A stretch of DNA of 64,000 nucleotides from Stanieria sp964562685 (lineage in GTDB: Bacteria; Cyanobacteriota; Cyanobacteriia; Cyanobacteriales; Xenococcaceae). Positions 26,760 to 35,169 of this stretch are shown here, piece by piece (the first letter of the stretch is position 1; each line of letters opens with the position of its first letter). A program made the position numbers and the translations under genes. The DNA is taken from contig CAZLUP010000006.1 of assembly GCA_964562685.1 (NCBI GenBank), forward strand, positions 1-64,000. Direction: 5' to 3'. The notes beneath the pieces were generated by a model. The model searched no databases. It saw only the letters and a list, made by a program, of their open reading frames with translations, and was not told the origin of the DNA.

Positions 26760-28481
26760 TTAGACATAATTAAAATCAACAGCTAAAATTACATTAGTAG
26801 TATCTTCAATTACTGCTAACCAATCGTTTGTTCCTGCAAATTTGACGATAGTATCAGTATTGGTAGTACCAGAAACATTTTGATAGTCAAGAGTATAATC
26901 TGTTGCTGAACCTTTAGCTACAAATTTATCACCCTCAGACCAATCAAAGTCTCTGACTGTAGCATAGCCATCAACTAAATTTCCTGCAACTAATTTAGTT
27001 CCTTTATAGTAAGCATTAATACTATCCCCAAGAATAAATAAATCTGCACCATCGTTACCAGTCAATTTATCAAGATCGTAGTTACCACCAAAACCGTTAA
27101 GGTAGTCATTACCAACTCCTCCTAACAAAACATCATTTCCTTGATTACCGTAGAGACTATCATGACCATTACCACCAATTAAAGTATCTCTACCAAAATC
27201 GCCATGAAGTTGATCATTACCATTGAAACCATTAATGGTATTGTTCAAACTGTTACCTTTGATAGTATTGTGGAGATTATTACCAATACCTTTGATAGCA
27301 CTACCGATTAAATTTAGTTTTTCTACATTAGCGGTTAAAGTATAGTTAATCGATGCGTTAACTTCATCAACGCCACTATTAAGATTTTCAGTTATCAGAT
27401 CGCCGATACTATCAATATAATAAATATCATTACCAGTACCACCTGACATCAAATCATCACCATAACTACCATCTAAAGTGTCGTTGTCAGCTTCACCATA
27501 AAGGGTATCATTGCCATTTCCACCGTTAAGGTAGTCAGTACCATACCAACCATATAAAATATCGTTGCCATCTCCACCGTAAACGGTATCATTACCATTC
27601 CAACCATCTAAAGTATCGTTGTCAGCTTCACCATACAGGGTATCATTGCCATCTCCACCGTTAAGGTAGTCAGTACCATACCAACCATATAAAATATCGT
27701 TGCCATCTCCACCGTAAACGGTATCATTACCATTCCAACCGTCTAAAGTATCGTTACCTGCTTCACCGTAAAGAGTATCATTGCCATCTCCACCATAAAG
27801 GCTGTCATTGCCATCTTTACCATTAAGATTGTTGTTATCAACGCTACCAGTAATTTGATCGTTACCCACACTACCGATCAGATTTTCAATCTCAATTAAG
27901 GTATCAGTCAGAAGAGAATTGTTAGGAAAACTAACTACACCTGTAGTTAAGTTAGCAATAATACCGTTAACACCATTGACATAAAATTCATAGGTGGTAG
28001 TATCGTTCCCATTACCACCGTTAATAGTATCAAAACCATAACCGCCATCAAGTAGATCGTTACCATCTCCTCCTAAAAGACTGTCATTACCATCTCCTCC
28101 CTCTAAAGTATCGTTGTCAGCTTCACCATTGAGAGTATCGTCACCATTACCACCGTTGAGATAGTCATTACCGTAATATCCCAAGAGATAATCATTGCCA
28201 TCTCCACCATTCAGACTATCATCACCATTCCAACCGTCTAAGGTATCGTTGTCAGCTTCGCCATTGAGGGTATCATTGCCATTACCACCGTTGAGATAAT
28301 CACTACCGTAATATCCTAAAAGTTTGTCGTTGCCTTCTTCACCATAGAGAGTATCGTTACCATTCCAACCATCTAAAGTATCATCACCACTAGAACCATA
28401 AACCAAATCATTGCCATTATCAGCAAAAATATTATCGTTAGCTAAAGTTCCATAAATAGTGTCATTACCTACAGTTGCCAT
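26760..28481 (-). CDS. RTX (hemolysin-type calcium-binding) repeat protein
   Basis: A 573-residue protein made mostly of glycine/aspartate nonapeptides of the GGxGxDxLx type, which wrap into a calcium-filled parallel beta-roll after export. Two blocks of repeats (about 20-145 and 215-340) flank a linker, a third short block lies at about 410-470, and the last about 110 residues (LFILGDSINAYY, RDFDWSEGDKFVA) form a non-repeat C-terminal domain typical of type I secretion substrates. The start MATVGNDTIYGT at 28481 has a strong GGAAG site. The frame extends 19 codons further but without a good site. The target and function are unknown; no ABC exporter is nearby. Confidence 0.88.
   Translation of the reverse strand: MATVGNDTIYGTLANDNIFADNGNDLVYGSSGDDTLDGWNGNDTLYGEEGNDKLLGYYGSDYLNGGNGNDTLNGEADNDTLDGWNGDDSLNGGDGNDYLLGYYGNDYLNGGNGDDTLNGEADNDTLEGGDGNDSLLGGDGNDLLDGGYGFDTINGGNGNDTTTYEFYVNGVNGIIANLTTGVVSFPNNSLLTDTLIEIENLIGSVGNDQITGSVDNNNLNGKDGNDSLYGGDGNDTLYGEAGNDTLDGWNGNDTVYGGDGNDILYGWYGTDYLNGGDGNDTLYGEADNDTLDGWNGNDTVYGGDGNDILYGWYGTDYLNGGNGNDTLYGEADNDTLDGSYGDDLMSGGTGNDIYYIDSIGDLITENLNSGVDEVNASINYTLTANVEKLNLIGSAIKGIGNNLHNTIKGNSLNNTINGFNGNDQLHGDFGRDTLIGGNGHDSLYGNQGNDVLLGGVGNDYLNGFGGNYDLDKLTGNDGADLFILGDSINAYYKGTKLVAGNLVDGYATVRDFDWSEGDKFVAKGSATDYTLDYQNVSGTTNTDTIVKFAGTNDWLAVIEDTTNVILAVDFNYV
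27484..27790. repeat. 135-bp tandem repeats inside the RTX gene
   Basis: The segment starting TTGTCAGCTTCACCATA at 27484 recurs at 27619 and, less exactly, at 27754, so the unit is 135 bp (45 codons, five nonapeptides). The first two copies are almost identical, which points to recent duplication. Confidence 0.8.
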
Positions 28482-29142
28482 ATTAATTCTTCCTTTTCTG
28501 TTAATTGAGTATAAAAATAAAAATTTATTAGTAAACACTCGCTAATTTTGCCTAAATAAAATTTCAGTACTTTAGTTAAAAAAGCTATTTTTATTGATGT
28601 ATTTAAGCAGCATTAACGATTTACTTACTTAAGTGTAAGTAAGAAATAACTAAAATAGGTAAAGCTATAGTAAATTTTTTCTTTACAACTTTTAAGCTTA
28701 GATAAAGACAAAGATATTCAAGTAAAACTAGCTGAATATCAGGATAATTAGGTAGGCTGACTAAAAATACTAAAAGATTTATTGATAAAAAATTAAATAA
28801 GTTTCAGTTGTATTTTTTTTGTTTAAAGTGAATTGCTCTAAAACTTAAGTTTATTTTTTGCAACTTTAATCAAGCCTAATTATAGAGCGACAATTCTGAA
28901 AGAAAATTGAGTATTTAATCATAAAAATTAATTTTTGACAGTGATTGAAAGTGAAATTAAGCTTAATAAGTATTAATTTGTTGATAGGCAAATTTTTAAG
29001 TTTCTCTGTAAAATCAATCTAAAAGTCCAAATCAAAGCTCTCAAATTTTCTTAAAGTAACAATTTATTAATATACGCGATCGCAAAATTGTAAAAAGAAA
29101 ACTATATGTTAAAAATCTTGTTTACAGTAGGACTTAAGTGCC
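28482..29142. other. gene-free divergent region between RTX and the 445-residue membrane protein genes
   Basis: 661 bp, strongly AT-rich. It contains a 22-bp inverted repeat at 28621-28642 (arms TTACTTAC and GTAAGTAA) that could be an operator or a small hairpin, and one HIP1-type GCGATCGC at about 29078. No credible gene. Confidence 0.5.
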
Positions 29143-30480
29143 ATGACCACAGAAGATTATTCAGATAAATCAATCGATAGTAATCAAATCTCTTCAGAAA
29201 CCGATATTTCTAAACCCGAGATAATCGAATTACTGACAGAAAGTATTCTTAAACTAGAAAGAATCGTAGAACACTTAAGGGTAACATCAACTACCAATAA
29301 CTTACCTGCTACTTCTGTTACTAATTTGGTAGAGTTAACTGAAACATTAGCAACTACAGTCAACAATTTAGATAAAACCGAAGAACTAACCACAGTTTCT
29401 GTTCCTGACGCTACTTCCTCAGTAGTTAAACCCCAATCTTCCCAAGTAAAATCAACGCCAAAAGTAGTTAAACAGTCAAAAAATGTTAATCAATCAACAA
29501 ATAATTGGTTGAATAAAATTCGTTCTAATTTAGTTTTAACAGGGATTATTGCTGCTGGACTAATTATAATTATTTCCACTTCAGTATTTTGGTTTTCTCA
29601 TCAATCAACTGAGACAAAAGTGGCAGTTAAACCAATTACAATAGAAGAAGAAAATCCTGCTACCTTTGAAGAATTAGAAACATCTCCTCCAAGTGAAGAA
29701 ATTTCTGAAGCAATTATTAATTCATCGAAAGCAGAAGAACAATCAACAGTCATTATTCCAGAAGTAACTATTCCATCTCAACCGCTCACAATTACAACAA
29801 CTACTCCAGAAAAGATTGATTCATCGAAAGAAGAAGAACAATCAACAGTCATTATTCCAGAAGTAACTATTCCATCTCAACCGCTCACAATTACAACAAC
29901 TACTCCAGAAATCATTAATTCACCCGAACCCGAAGAAAAACCAGTAGCAATTATTCCTGAAGAACAAAAGTTATCTCAACCAAATCTAACTAAACCTAGT
30001 ACTGAAATTCCTCCAGAAATTGATACTTTACCACAGATTCCAGTCAAAACAGAAACTATTCCCGAAATTGAAACTTTGCCGACAGAACAATTAGAAACAC
30101 CAGCATTATCTGAAACACAACCTCAATTACCACCAGAAAATTTGATTCAACCCAAACCATTACCATTAACTCCAGAACAAAATTTGGTTGTAGCGATTCA
30201 ATCTAAATTGTCAGAGATTACCAATCAATATTTTGATGATTTAGTTTTATCTATCGAAGCTAATTTTTTACAAAGTAATTTACTTGTTAGAGTAAGCGAT
30301 CGCTGGTATAATCTCAATCAATCAGAACAGGATAAATTCGCTAACGAAATCTTGCAGAAATCTCAACAGTTAGACTTCCAAAAATTAGCAATACAAGATC
30401 CTAGCGGTAAGTTAATCGCTCGCAATCCAGTCGTAGGAAAGCAAATTATCATCCTACAAAGAACCAACAACAAAGTTTAA
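29143..30480 (+). CDS. single-pass membrane protein with Pro/Glu/Thr-rich repeats
   Basis: A 445-residue protein in four parts: an acidic and Ser/Thr-rich N-terminus (about 1-125), one transmembrane helix (about 132-153, LVLTGIIAAGLIIIISTSVFWF), a long Pro/Glu/Thr-rich stalk (about 160-340) containing a duplicated 33-residue unit, and a C-terminal domain (about 345-445, AIQSKLSEITNQYFDDLVLSIEANFL and RWYNLNQSEQDKFANEIL) that looks folded. The helix orientation suggests the C-terminal domain is on the outer side. I have seen such C-terminal domains in cyanobacterial proteins of unknown role. An FKBP isomerase gene follows 122 bp later on the same strand. Confidence 0.75.
   Translation: MTTEDYSDKSIDSNQISSETDISKPEIIELLTESILKLERIVEHLRVTSTTNNLPATSVTNLVELTETLATTVNNLDKTEELTTVSVPDATSSVVKPQSSQVKSTPKVVKQSKNVNQSTNNWLNKIRSNLVLTGIIAAGLIIIISTSVFWFSHQSTETKVAVKPITIEEENPATFEELETSPPSEEISEAIINSSKAEEQSTVIIPEVTIPSQPLTITTTTPEKIDSSKEEEQSTVIIPEVTIPSQPLTITTTTPEIINSPEPEEKPVAIIPEEQKLSQPNLTKPSTEIPPEIDTLPQIPVKTETIPEIETLPTEQLETPALSETQPQLPPENLIQPKPLPLTPEQNLVVAIQSKLSEITNQYFDDLVLSIEANFLQSNLLVRVSDRWYNLNQSEQDKFANEILQKSQQLDFQKLAIQDPSGKLIARNPVVGKQIIILQRTNNKV
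29722..29919 (+). repeat. 99-bp tandem duplication in the stalk-coding region
   Basis: TCATCGAAAG at 29722 and again at 29821 starts two nearly identical 99-bp units (33 codons each: SSK.EEQSTVIIPEVTIPSQ and so on). A third, degenerate copy follows. The near identity indicates recent duplication. Confidence 0.85.
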
Positions 30481-30602
30481 TTAATTACGAGCAAAAAATT
30501 TTAAAATGCTAAAAGTAAAGATTAATTAAATTAACAGTTAACCAACAACTGGTTATTGGTTACTAAGAACTGTGTACAATATCCCTGAATAAAATTTAGG
30601 CG

Positions 30603-31160
30603 ATGACAAAGGTGGTCAAAAAATTGAATAATCAAATTATTGTTAGTGTTGGGGTAATATTTATCTGTGCTTTAGTGTTAATTGTTTCTTCTCTGGTTGG
30701 CAGTGGTAATCAATCAAACGCAATTGCATCTGAATTAAACCAGCAGACTACCACTTCATCTCAATTAATTGCTGAAAATATCAAATCAGAACAGGAAAAT
30801 AAAACTATGGATTTGTCTAATGCTGTTACCACTCCTTCTGGACTACAATACGTCGTCCTTAAAGAAGGCAACGGTGCAACACCACAACCAGGTCAAACAG
30901 TAACAGTTCATTATACAGGAACATTAGAAGACGGAACTAAATTTGATAGTTCTCGCGATCGCAATCGTCCTTTTTCTTTTAAAATTGGTGTAGGACAAGT
31001 TATTCAAGGTTGGGATGAAGGAGTTGGTAGTATGAAAGTTGGTGAACAACGTACTTTAATCATTCCCCCTGACTTGGGTTATGGTGCGCGAGGTGCAGGT
31101 GGAGTAATTCCTCCTAACGCCACCCTCATTTTTGACGTAGAATTGCTCAAAATTGGCTAA
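30603..31160 (+). CDS. FKBP-type peptidyl-prolyl cis-trans isomerase, exported
   Basis: A 185-residue protein. Residues about 11-32 are a hydrophobic signal or anchor (IIVSVGVIFICALVLIVSSLV), then a polar linker, then a full FKBP domain (about 78-185: TPSGLQYVVLKEGNG, TVTVHYTGTLEDGTKFDSS, GQVIQGWDEGVGSMKVGEQRTLIIPP, YGARGAGGVIPPNATLIFDVEL). It would speed proline isomerisation during folding in the periplasm or thylakoid lumen. The domain is complete, with the aromatic pocket residues. It lies downstream of the membrane protein gene at 29143 and upstream of the SRP RNA gene on the other strand. Confidence 0.9.
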   Translation: MTKVVKKLNNQIIVSVGVIFICALVLIVSSLVGSGNQSNAIASELNQQTTTSSQLIAENIKSEQENKTMDLSNAVTTPSGLQYVVLKEGNGATPQPGQTVTVHYTGTLEDGTKFDSSRDRNRPFSFKIGVGQVIQGWDEGVGSMKVGEQRTLIIPPDLGYGARGAGGVIPPNATLIFDVELLKIG

Positions 31161-31174
31161 ATTAAATCAAAAAA

Positions 31175-31195
31175 GGAGCAGTGATTCGCTGCTCC
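31175..31195 (-). terminator. intrinsic terminator on the minus strand (downstream of the SRP RNA)
   Basis: GGAGCAG and CTGCTCC arms with a 7-base loop. Read on the minus strand, the hairpin is followed at once by six T residues, the classic intrinsic form. It would end transcription coming from the SRP RNA gene and could also help end the FKBP gene from the other side. Confidence 0.7.
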
Positions 31196-31327
31196 CGCTA
31201 TGACTTTATAATCAACTGCTGCTTGGTAATAATTAATATTTTTTAACTTATAGTTAGCTTGAGAACAGTGGAGACTTAGTGAAGCTATCTACAATCTTGA
31301 TGTGGTGTCATTCTGCACATACTTAAA

Positions 31328-31421
31328 GACCCGAATTTCAAGCCTGTTGTAAGCATCCCGTATTGCTGCTACCTTCCGGTTCTGACAAGGTTTGGGCGTT
31401 ACAACCGCATGAGTCCGGGTC
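31328..31421 (-). ncRNA. ffs: SRP RNA (4.5S RNA)
   Basis: On the minus strand the sequence runs from GACCCGGACTCATG to TTGAAATTCGGGTC, so the ends pair. The centre contains GTCAGAACCGGAAGGTAGCAG, the universal SRP domain IV element (with the GGAA tetraloop and the A-C-rich symmetric loop). The total of about 94 nt is the usual short bacterial SRP RNA. It binds Ffh and targets membrane proteins to the translocon. Ends are estimated from the pairing and may differ by a few bases. Confidence 0.93.
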
Positions 31422-31565
31422 AATTACTAGAATAACACACTTTAAGGGCGATCAATCAATCAGTTAATGGTGATCAACCTTAAATAATCAAAAAGATTAT
31501 CAGTAACAAATTGAGTTTTGTGTCAAGTATAGATTAGAGGTATAGTGAGCAAGGACTAAGGAATT

Positions 31566-31697
31566 ATGCTGTGTACAAAATGCCAACGTCAAGTAATTTG
31601 CATGGTCTATCGATTAGGACAAGAAGACTCTCGGATTAAGCAGATGCTCTCTCAAATGACTCGCTGTGAACAACGTAAGCTAGCGAAATCCCATTAA
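31566..31697 (+). CDS. tiny Cys-containing protein (43 residues), unknown
   Basis: ATG-started frame of 43 codons, MLCTKCQRQVICMVYRLGQED and so on, with cysteines at 3, 6, 12 and 34. The CxxC at the very start together with the later cysteines resembles a small zinc ribbon, and the protein is basic. No named family is recognised. The frame stands alone between the SRP RNA gene and purT, with good codon use. Coding status is a reasoned guess. Confidence 0.45.
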   Translation: MLCTKCQRQVICMVYRLGQEDSRIKQMLSQMTRCEQRKLAKSH

Positions 31698-31937
31698 ATT
31701 CCACTTTTGCGTTAAATTAAGGAATACTTTCATTAAGCTGATAGGCATTTAAACTACGTTTTTTTGTGAAGCTTCTGCCTTTGTTTAGCTAGTTACTTAA
31801 TGGATGTACGCCAGTTTAGTGACTAGCGATCGCTATAATCAAAAATGCTTTAATAAATAATAATTATTTTTATTTTTCTGCTTCTGAATTTGCCTTACAA
31901 TATCACTCTCAGATTGTTGTAGGTGCATTAAAGGGAA

Positions 31938-33113
31938 ATGAAGAAAAATCTTAAATTACCACAAAAAATCATGTTACTTGGTTCAGGGGAACTAGGTAAA
32001 GAATTTGCAATTGCAGCCCAAAGATTAGGTAATTTTGTGGTAGCTGTAGATCGTTATGCTAATGCACCTGCCATGCAAGTTGCCGATCACTCTGAAGTAA
32101 TCTCGATGTTAAATGGAGACGATCTCGAAAGAGTGGTACAACAATATCAACCAGATTTTATCGTTCCTGAAATTGAAGCGATTCGGACAGAAAAATTACT
32201 TGAATTTGAACAAAGAGGCTTTACTGTAATCCCCACAGCAGCAGCAACCAATTATACCATGAATCGCGATCGCATTCGTGACTTAGCCCATCATCAATTA
32301 GGAATTAGAACAGCTAAATACGCCTACGCATCTTCTTTAGAAGAATTGGTAAAAGTTGCAGCAGAAATTGGCTTTCCTAATGTCGTTAAACCAGTAATGT
32401 CTTCGTCAGGAAAAGGTCAATCTGTTGTCAATTCTGCCGATGAAGTCGAACAAGCTTGGCATTATGCAATTGAAGGTGCAAGAGGCGATACCAAAAAAAT
32501 AATCATTGAAGAATTTATTGATTTTGAAATTGAAATTACTTTACTTACTATTAAACAATGGGATGGACCAACAATTTTCTGTCCACCAATTGGTCATCTT
32601 CAAGAAAGAGGAGATTATCAAGAATCTTGGCAAACTGCGGAAATATCTGAAGCAAAAATCAAACAAGCAGAAAAAATTGCGACTAAAGTTACTGATGCTT
32701 TAGGTGGTGCAGGAATTTTTGGGGTAGAGTTTTTTATTACTAAAGATGAGGTAATTTTTTCTGAACTTTCTCCCCGTCCTCATGATACAGGAATGGTAAC
32801 ATTAATCTCCCAAAATCTTAATGAATTTGAGTTACATTTGCGAGCAATTTTAGGCTTACCAATTCCCAAGATTGAAGTATTTGCTCCTGCTGCTAGTGCA
32901 GTAATTTTAGCTAGTGAATATTCAGAGCAAATTAGTTTTGCTAATGTTGCCGAAGCTTTAGCAACACCATATGTAGAGATTAGATTATTTGGTAAACCCG
33001 ATTCTCGTCCCTATCGTCGCATGGGAGTAGCTTTAGCCAAAGGAAAAACTGTAGCAGAAGCAAGAACCAAAGCAAAGGAAGCAGCTAAAACCGTCAAGAT
33101 TGTTAACAATTAA
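31938..33113 (+). CDS. purT: formate-dependent phosphoribosylglycinamide formyltransferase
   Basis: A 391-residue ATP-grasp enzyme that makes formyl-GAR from GAR, formate and ATP, a folate-independent route for the third step of purine synthesis. Visible: MLLGSGELGKEFAIAAQRLG, VVAVDRYANAPAMQVAD, IVPEIEAIRTEKL, the ATP-grasp part VVKPVMSSSGKGQSVV (about 152-167) and the metal-binding FFITKDEVIFSELSPRPHDTGMVTL (about 262-286). Length and motifs match PurT closely. It is not near other pur genes, which is usual. Confidence 0.95.
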   Translation: MKKNLKLPQKIMLLGSGELGKEFAIAAQRLGNFVVAVDRYANAPAMQVADHSEVISMLNGDDLERVVQQYQPDFIVPEIEAIRTEKLLEFEQRGFTVIPTAAATNYTMNRDRIRDLAHHQLGIRTAKYAYASSLEELVKVAAEIGFPNVVKPVMSSSGKGQSVVNSADEVEQAWHYAIEGARGDTKKIIIEEFIDFEIEITLLTIKQWDGPTIFCPPIGHLQERGDYQESWQTAEISEAKIKQAEKIATKVTDALGGAGIFGVEFFITKDEVIFSELSPRPHDTGMVTLISQNLNEFELHLRAILGLPIPKIEVFAPAASAVILASEYSEQISFANVAEALATPYVEIRLFGKPDSRPYRRMGVALAKGKTVAEARTKAKEAAKTVKIVNN

Positions 33114-33217
33114 TGTTAATTTTTACTCTGCTTAAACTCTAATTATTTTATTAATTGAAAATACTTTTTTAAAATAATTATCAGCTAAAATGTTTTAAAT
33201 AAAATTAGATAACTGTT

Positions 33218-33247
33218 GTACGGGCAAGGCAATCCCTTGCCCCCTAC
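33218..33247. repeat. palindrome with GGGCAAGG / CCTTGCCC arms
   Basis: Arms GGGCAAGG and CCTTGCCC between purT and the YciI gene, bordered by TAACTG and CTAATAACTA tracts, the same combination as at 12322-12392. A dispersed intergenic repeat. Confidence 0.65.
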
Positions 33248-33259
33248 TAATAACTAAAA

Positions 33260-33526
33260 ATGCCTACATTTGTCAAAATTGAAAAAGGAATTGTTGATAA
33301 AAAAACTTTTGATCGATACGTCCCTGCTCATAAAGAATACGTTCGCAATTTAATTATTAAAGGACATCAAGCTCGTACTGGATATTGGGCAGAATTTGGG
33401 GGAGGGATGCTAATTTTTGAAGCTTCATCTTTAGAAGAGGCTAAAGAAATCGTAGCGAATGATCCTCTAATTAAAAATAATTGCGTCAAATATGAACTTC
33501 ATGAATGGAAAATTGTAGTTGAGTAA
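33260..33526 (+). CDS. YciI family protein
   Basis: An 88-residue protein with the ferredoxin-like fold of the YciI family: a first strand MPTFVKIEKG, then HKEYVRNLIIKGHQARTGYWA with the conserved His, GGGMLIFEASSLEEAKEIVANDPLIKNNCVKYELHEWKIV. Family members are small, often dimeric, with an unproved enzymatic role (a His-Asp pair is usually conserved). It follows purT at 146 bp with a palindrome between, so it probably has its own promoter. Convergent with the SDR gene. Confidence 0.85.
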   Translation: MPTFVKIEKGIVDKKTFDRYVPAHKEYVRNLIIKGHQARTGYWAEFGGGMLIFEASSLEEAKEIVANDPLIKNNCVKYELHEWKIVVE

Positions 33527-33558
33527 AACAAAAACTATTGAATTACCCATTTTTTGAT

Positions 33559-34356
33559 TCATTGTTCTTGATAGTTCCAAGTTAAACCACCATCAACAAC
33601 AAAAGTTGAACCAGTGATATAGTTTGCATCGTCAGAAAGGAGAAACGTAACCATAGCAGCAACATCAGAGGGTTGCCCTAAACGATTGAGAGGAATATTC
33701 TTGAGCAATGCGCCTAATTTTTCGGGATCATTTAACAGTTTGGTATTGATAGGAGTTTCAATTGCTCCAGGAGCAACATTGTTAATAGTAATACCGAAGG
33801 GTGCAAGTTCTACCGCTAAATTACGGGTTAACATTTTCATCCCTCCTTTGCTAGCACAATAAGCAGCAAAATTAGGAAAGGGTAGTTCTTCGTGTACTGA
33901 ACTAATATTAATAATTTTTCCCGATCGCTTTGTTTCTATTAAATGCTTAACTATTGCTTGAGTAGCAAAAAATGCCCCTTTAAGATTGACATTCATCACT
34001 GCATCATAATCAGCTTCAGTTACTTCCCAAAAAGGTGCGTGTTTTTCGATGCCCGCATTATTAACTAAGATATCTAGTTTGCCAAAATGTTCAATAGTTT
34101 GCGCGATCGCTCTTTGAATTTCTGTAATCGTTCCTACATCTCCTTGAATAGTATATCCTTCGGATTTAGGACAATTAGCAGTAAAACAATCACCACCCAT
34201 TCCTTCAATTTTGACTAAAGTTGCTTCTGCACCCTCTGGATTAGAACGATAATTAATAGCTACCTTTGCACCTTCTGAAGCAAGTTTAATTGCGATCGCG
34301 CTTCCTATTCCTTGACTACTACCTGTTACTAATGCTACTTTTCCTGTTAGTTTCAT
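33559..34356 (-). CDS. short-chain dehydrogenase (glucose 1-dehydrogenase-like)
   Basis: A 265-residue Rossmann oxidoreductase. TGSSQGIG (about 11-18) binds the coenzyme, NNAG is at about 98-101, and Ser, Tyr and Lys of the catalytic set are in NISSVHEELP and AAYCASKGG (about 150-170). The end YITGSTFVVDGGLTW is the classical SDR C-terminus. INYRSN after the second strand suggests NADP(H) use. The substrate is uncertain: relatives are labelled glucose 1-dehydrogenase. Compared with relatives there is an insertion of roughly ten residues (CFTANCPKSEGYTI) before the GDV motif. I chose the ATG at 34356 because AAGGAAA precedes it. A longer TTG start exists at 34374. Confidence 0.85.
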   Translation of the reverse strand: MKLTGKVALVTGSSQGIGSAIAIKLASEGAKVAINYRSNPEGAEATLVKIEGMGGDCFTANCPKSEGYTIQGDVGTITEIQRAIAQTIEHFGKLDILVNNAGIEKHAPFWEVTEADYDAVMNVNLKGAFFATQAIVKHLIETKRSGKIINISSVHEELPFPNFAAYCASKGGMKMLTRNLAVELAPFGITINNVAPGAIETPINTKLLNDPEKLGALLKNIPLNRLGQPSDVAAMVTFLLSDDANYITGSTFVVDGGLTWNYQEQ

Positions 34357-34503
34357 GGTGATTTCCTTTGGCAAAACTAATCTTAAAAGTTATCAAGTTT
34401 TCGCTATTTGTTGTGCAAAAAATCAAAGAGTAATTAGCTATTATCATTAGTCATCAGCTAATAACTAATAACCAATGACCAATGACAAAAAACTAATGAC
34501 AAT

Positions 34504-34980
34504 TTACTTAAGCGGTGCATAGCCAAAAACAGCATTAGCCATACGACACCAAATAACTACTGATTTAAATTCTTCAGGGCTAACTGCATCTGGAATAGGA
34601 TAACGTTGTATCCCGTTGTGACTTTGTAATTTACCTAAATTAAGGAATCCATTTAAATTATCATAACTCTGTGTTGGTTTTGCATTAGAATCTAACAAAA
34701 CGTGGAGATCAGGACCTTGCTCGCTAGTACTAAAAGTATCATCTAATTCTAAATAATAATGTCCCCCTTCATTAACAATTTTTGCCATTCCAGTTGTTGG
34801 TTTTTCTCCTGCCATAAAAGTACCAGACATCATGTCATCAGATTGACTTTGTGTCAAAAATGTTTGAGGATAATTTACTCTAACTGAATTATTTTCTGTA
34901 GTTTCTGCATGACTATAAATAGAAACTGTAGAAAGTAAGAAAGAAGTAGTGCCTAATAAAAGTAATTGATTCAGTTTCAT
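34504..34980 (-). CDS. DM13-domain exported protein
   Basis: A 158-residue protein with an N-terminal signal peptide (LLLLGTTSFLLSTVSIYSHA) and one DM13 domain: SGTFMAGEKPTTGMAKIVNEGGHYYLELDDTF, GPDLHVLLDS, NLGKLQSHNGIQRYPIP and the final VVIWCRMANAVFGYAPL with the near-invariant Cys. The DM13 domain has been proposed to act in redox or electron transfer through this Cys. The start at the ATG 34980 is preferred to a TTG seven codons further out. It is divergent from the NADH dehydrogenase gene and downstream of nothing obvious. Confidence 0.85.
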   Translation of the reverse strand: MKLNQLLLLGTTSFLLSTVSIYSHAETTENNSVRVNYPQTFLTQSQSDDMMSGTFMAGEKPTTGMAKIVNEGGHYYLELDDTFSTSEQGPDLHVLLDSNAKPTQSYDNLNGFLNLGKLQSHNGIQRYPIPDAVSPEEFKSVVIWCRMANAVFGYAPLK

Positions 34981-35169
34981 AGTAAGTAATTTCTTTAACA
35001 ATTAACTACTATTAAGAATTTTTTTTCTGAGATTTACCTGAGAAGAAGCTAAAAAAATCCCCTAAATCTATCTAAGCAATTCTCATCTAAAATTTACATA
35101 TTTATCATTCCCCTGATGTGAATTCAAGGCAGAATAACTGTACAAGGATGAAAAAAAGGTGAACTAATT

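Noticed and set aside
26760..28481. Repeated spacing in the RTX gene as a CRISPR array
   Set aside because: Units are multiples of 27 bp that encode Gly-Asp nonapeptides in one frame; there are no constant repeats with variable spacers and no cas genes.
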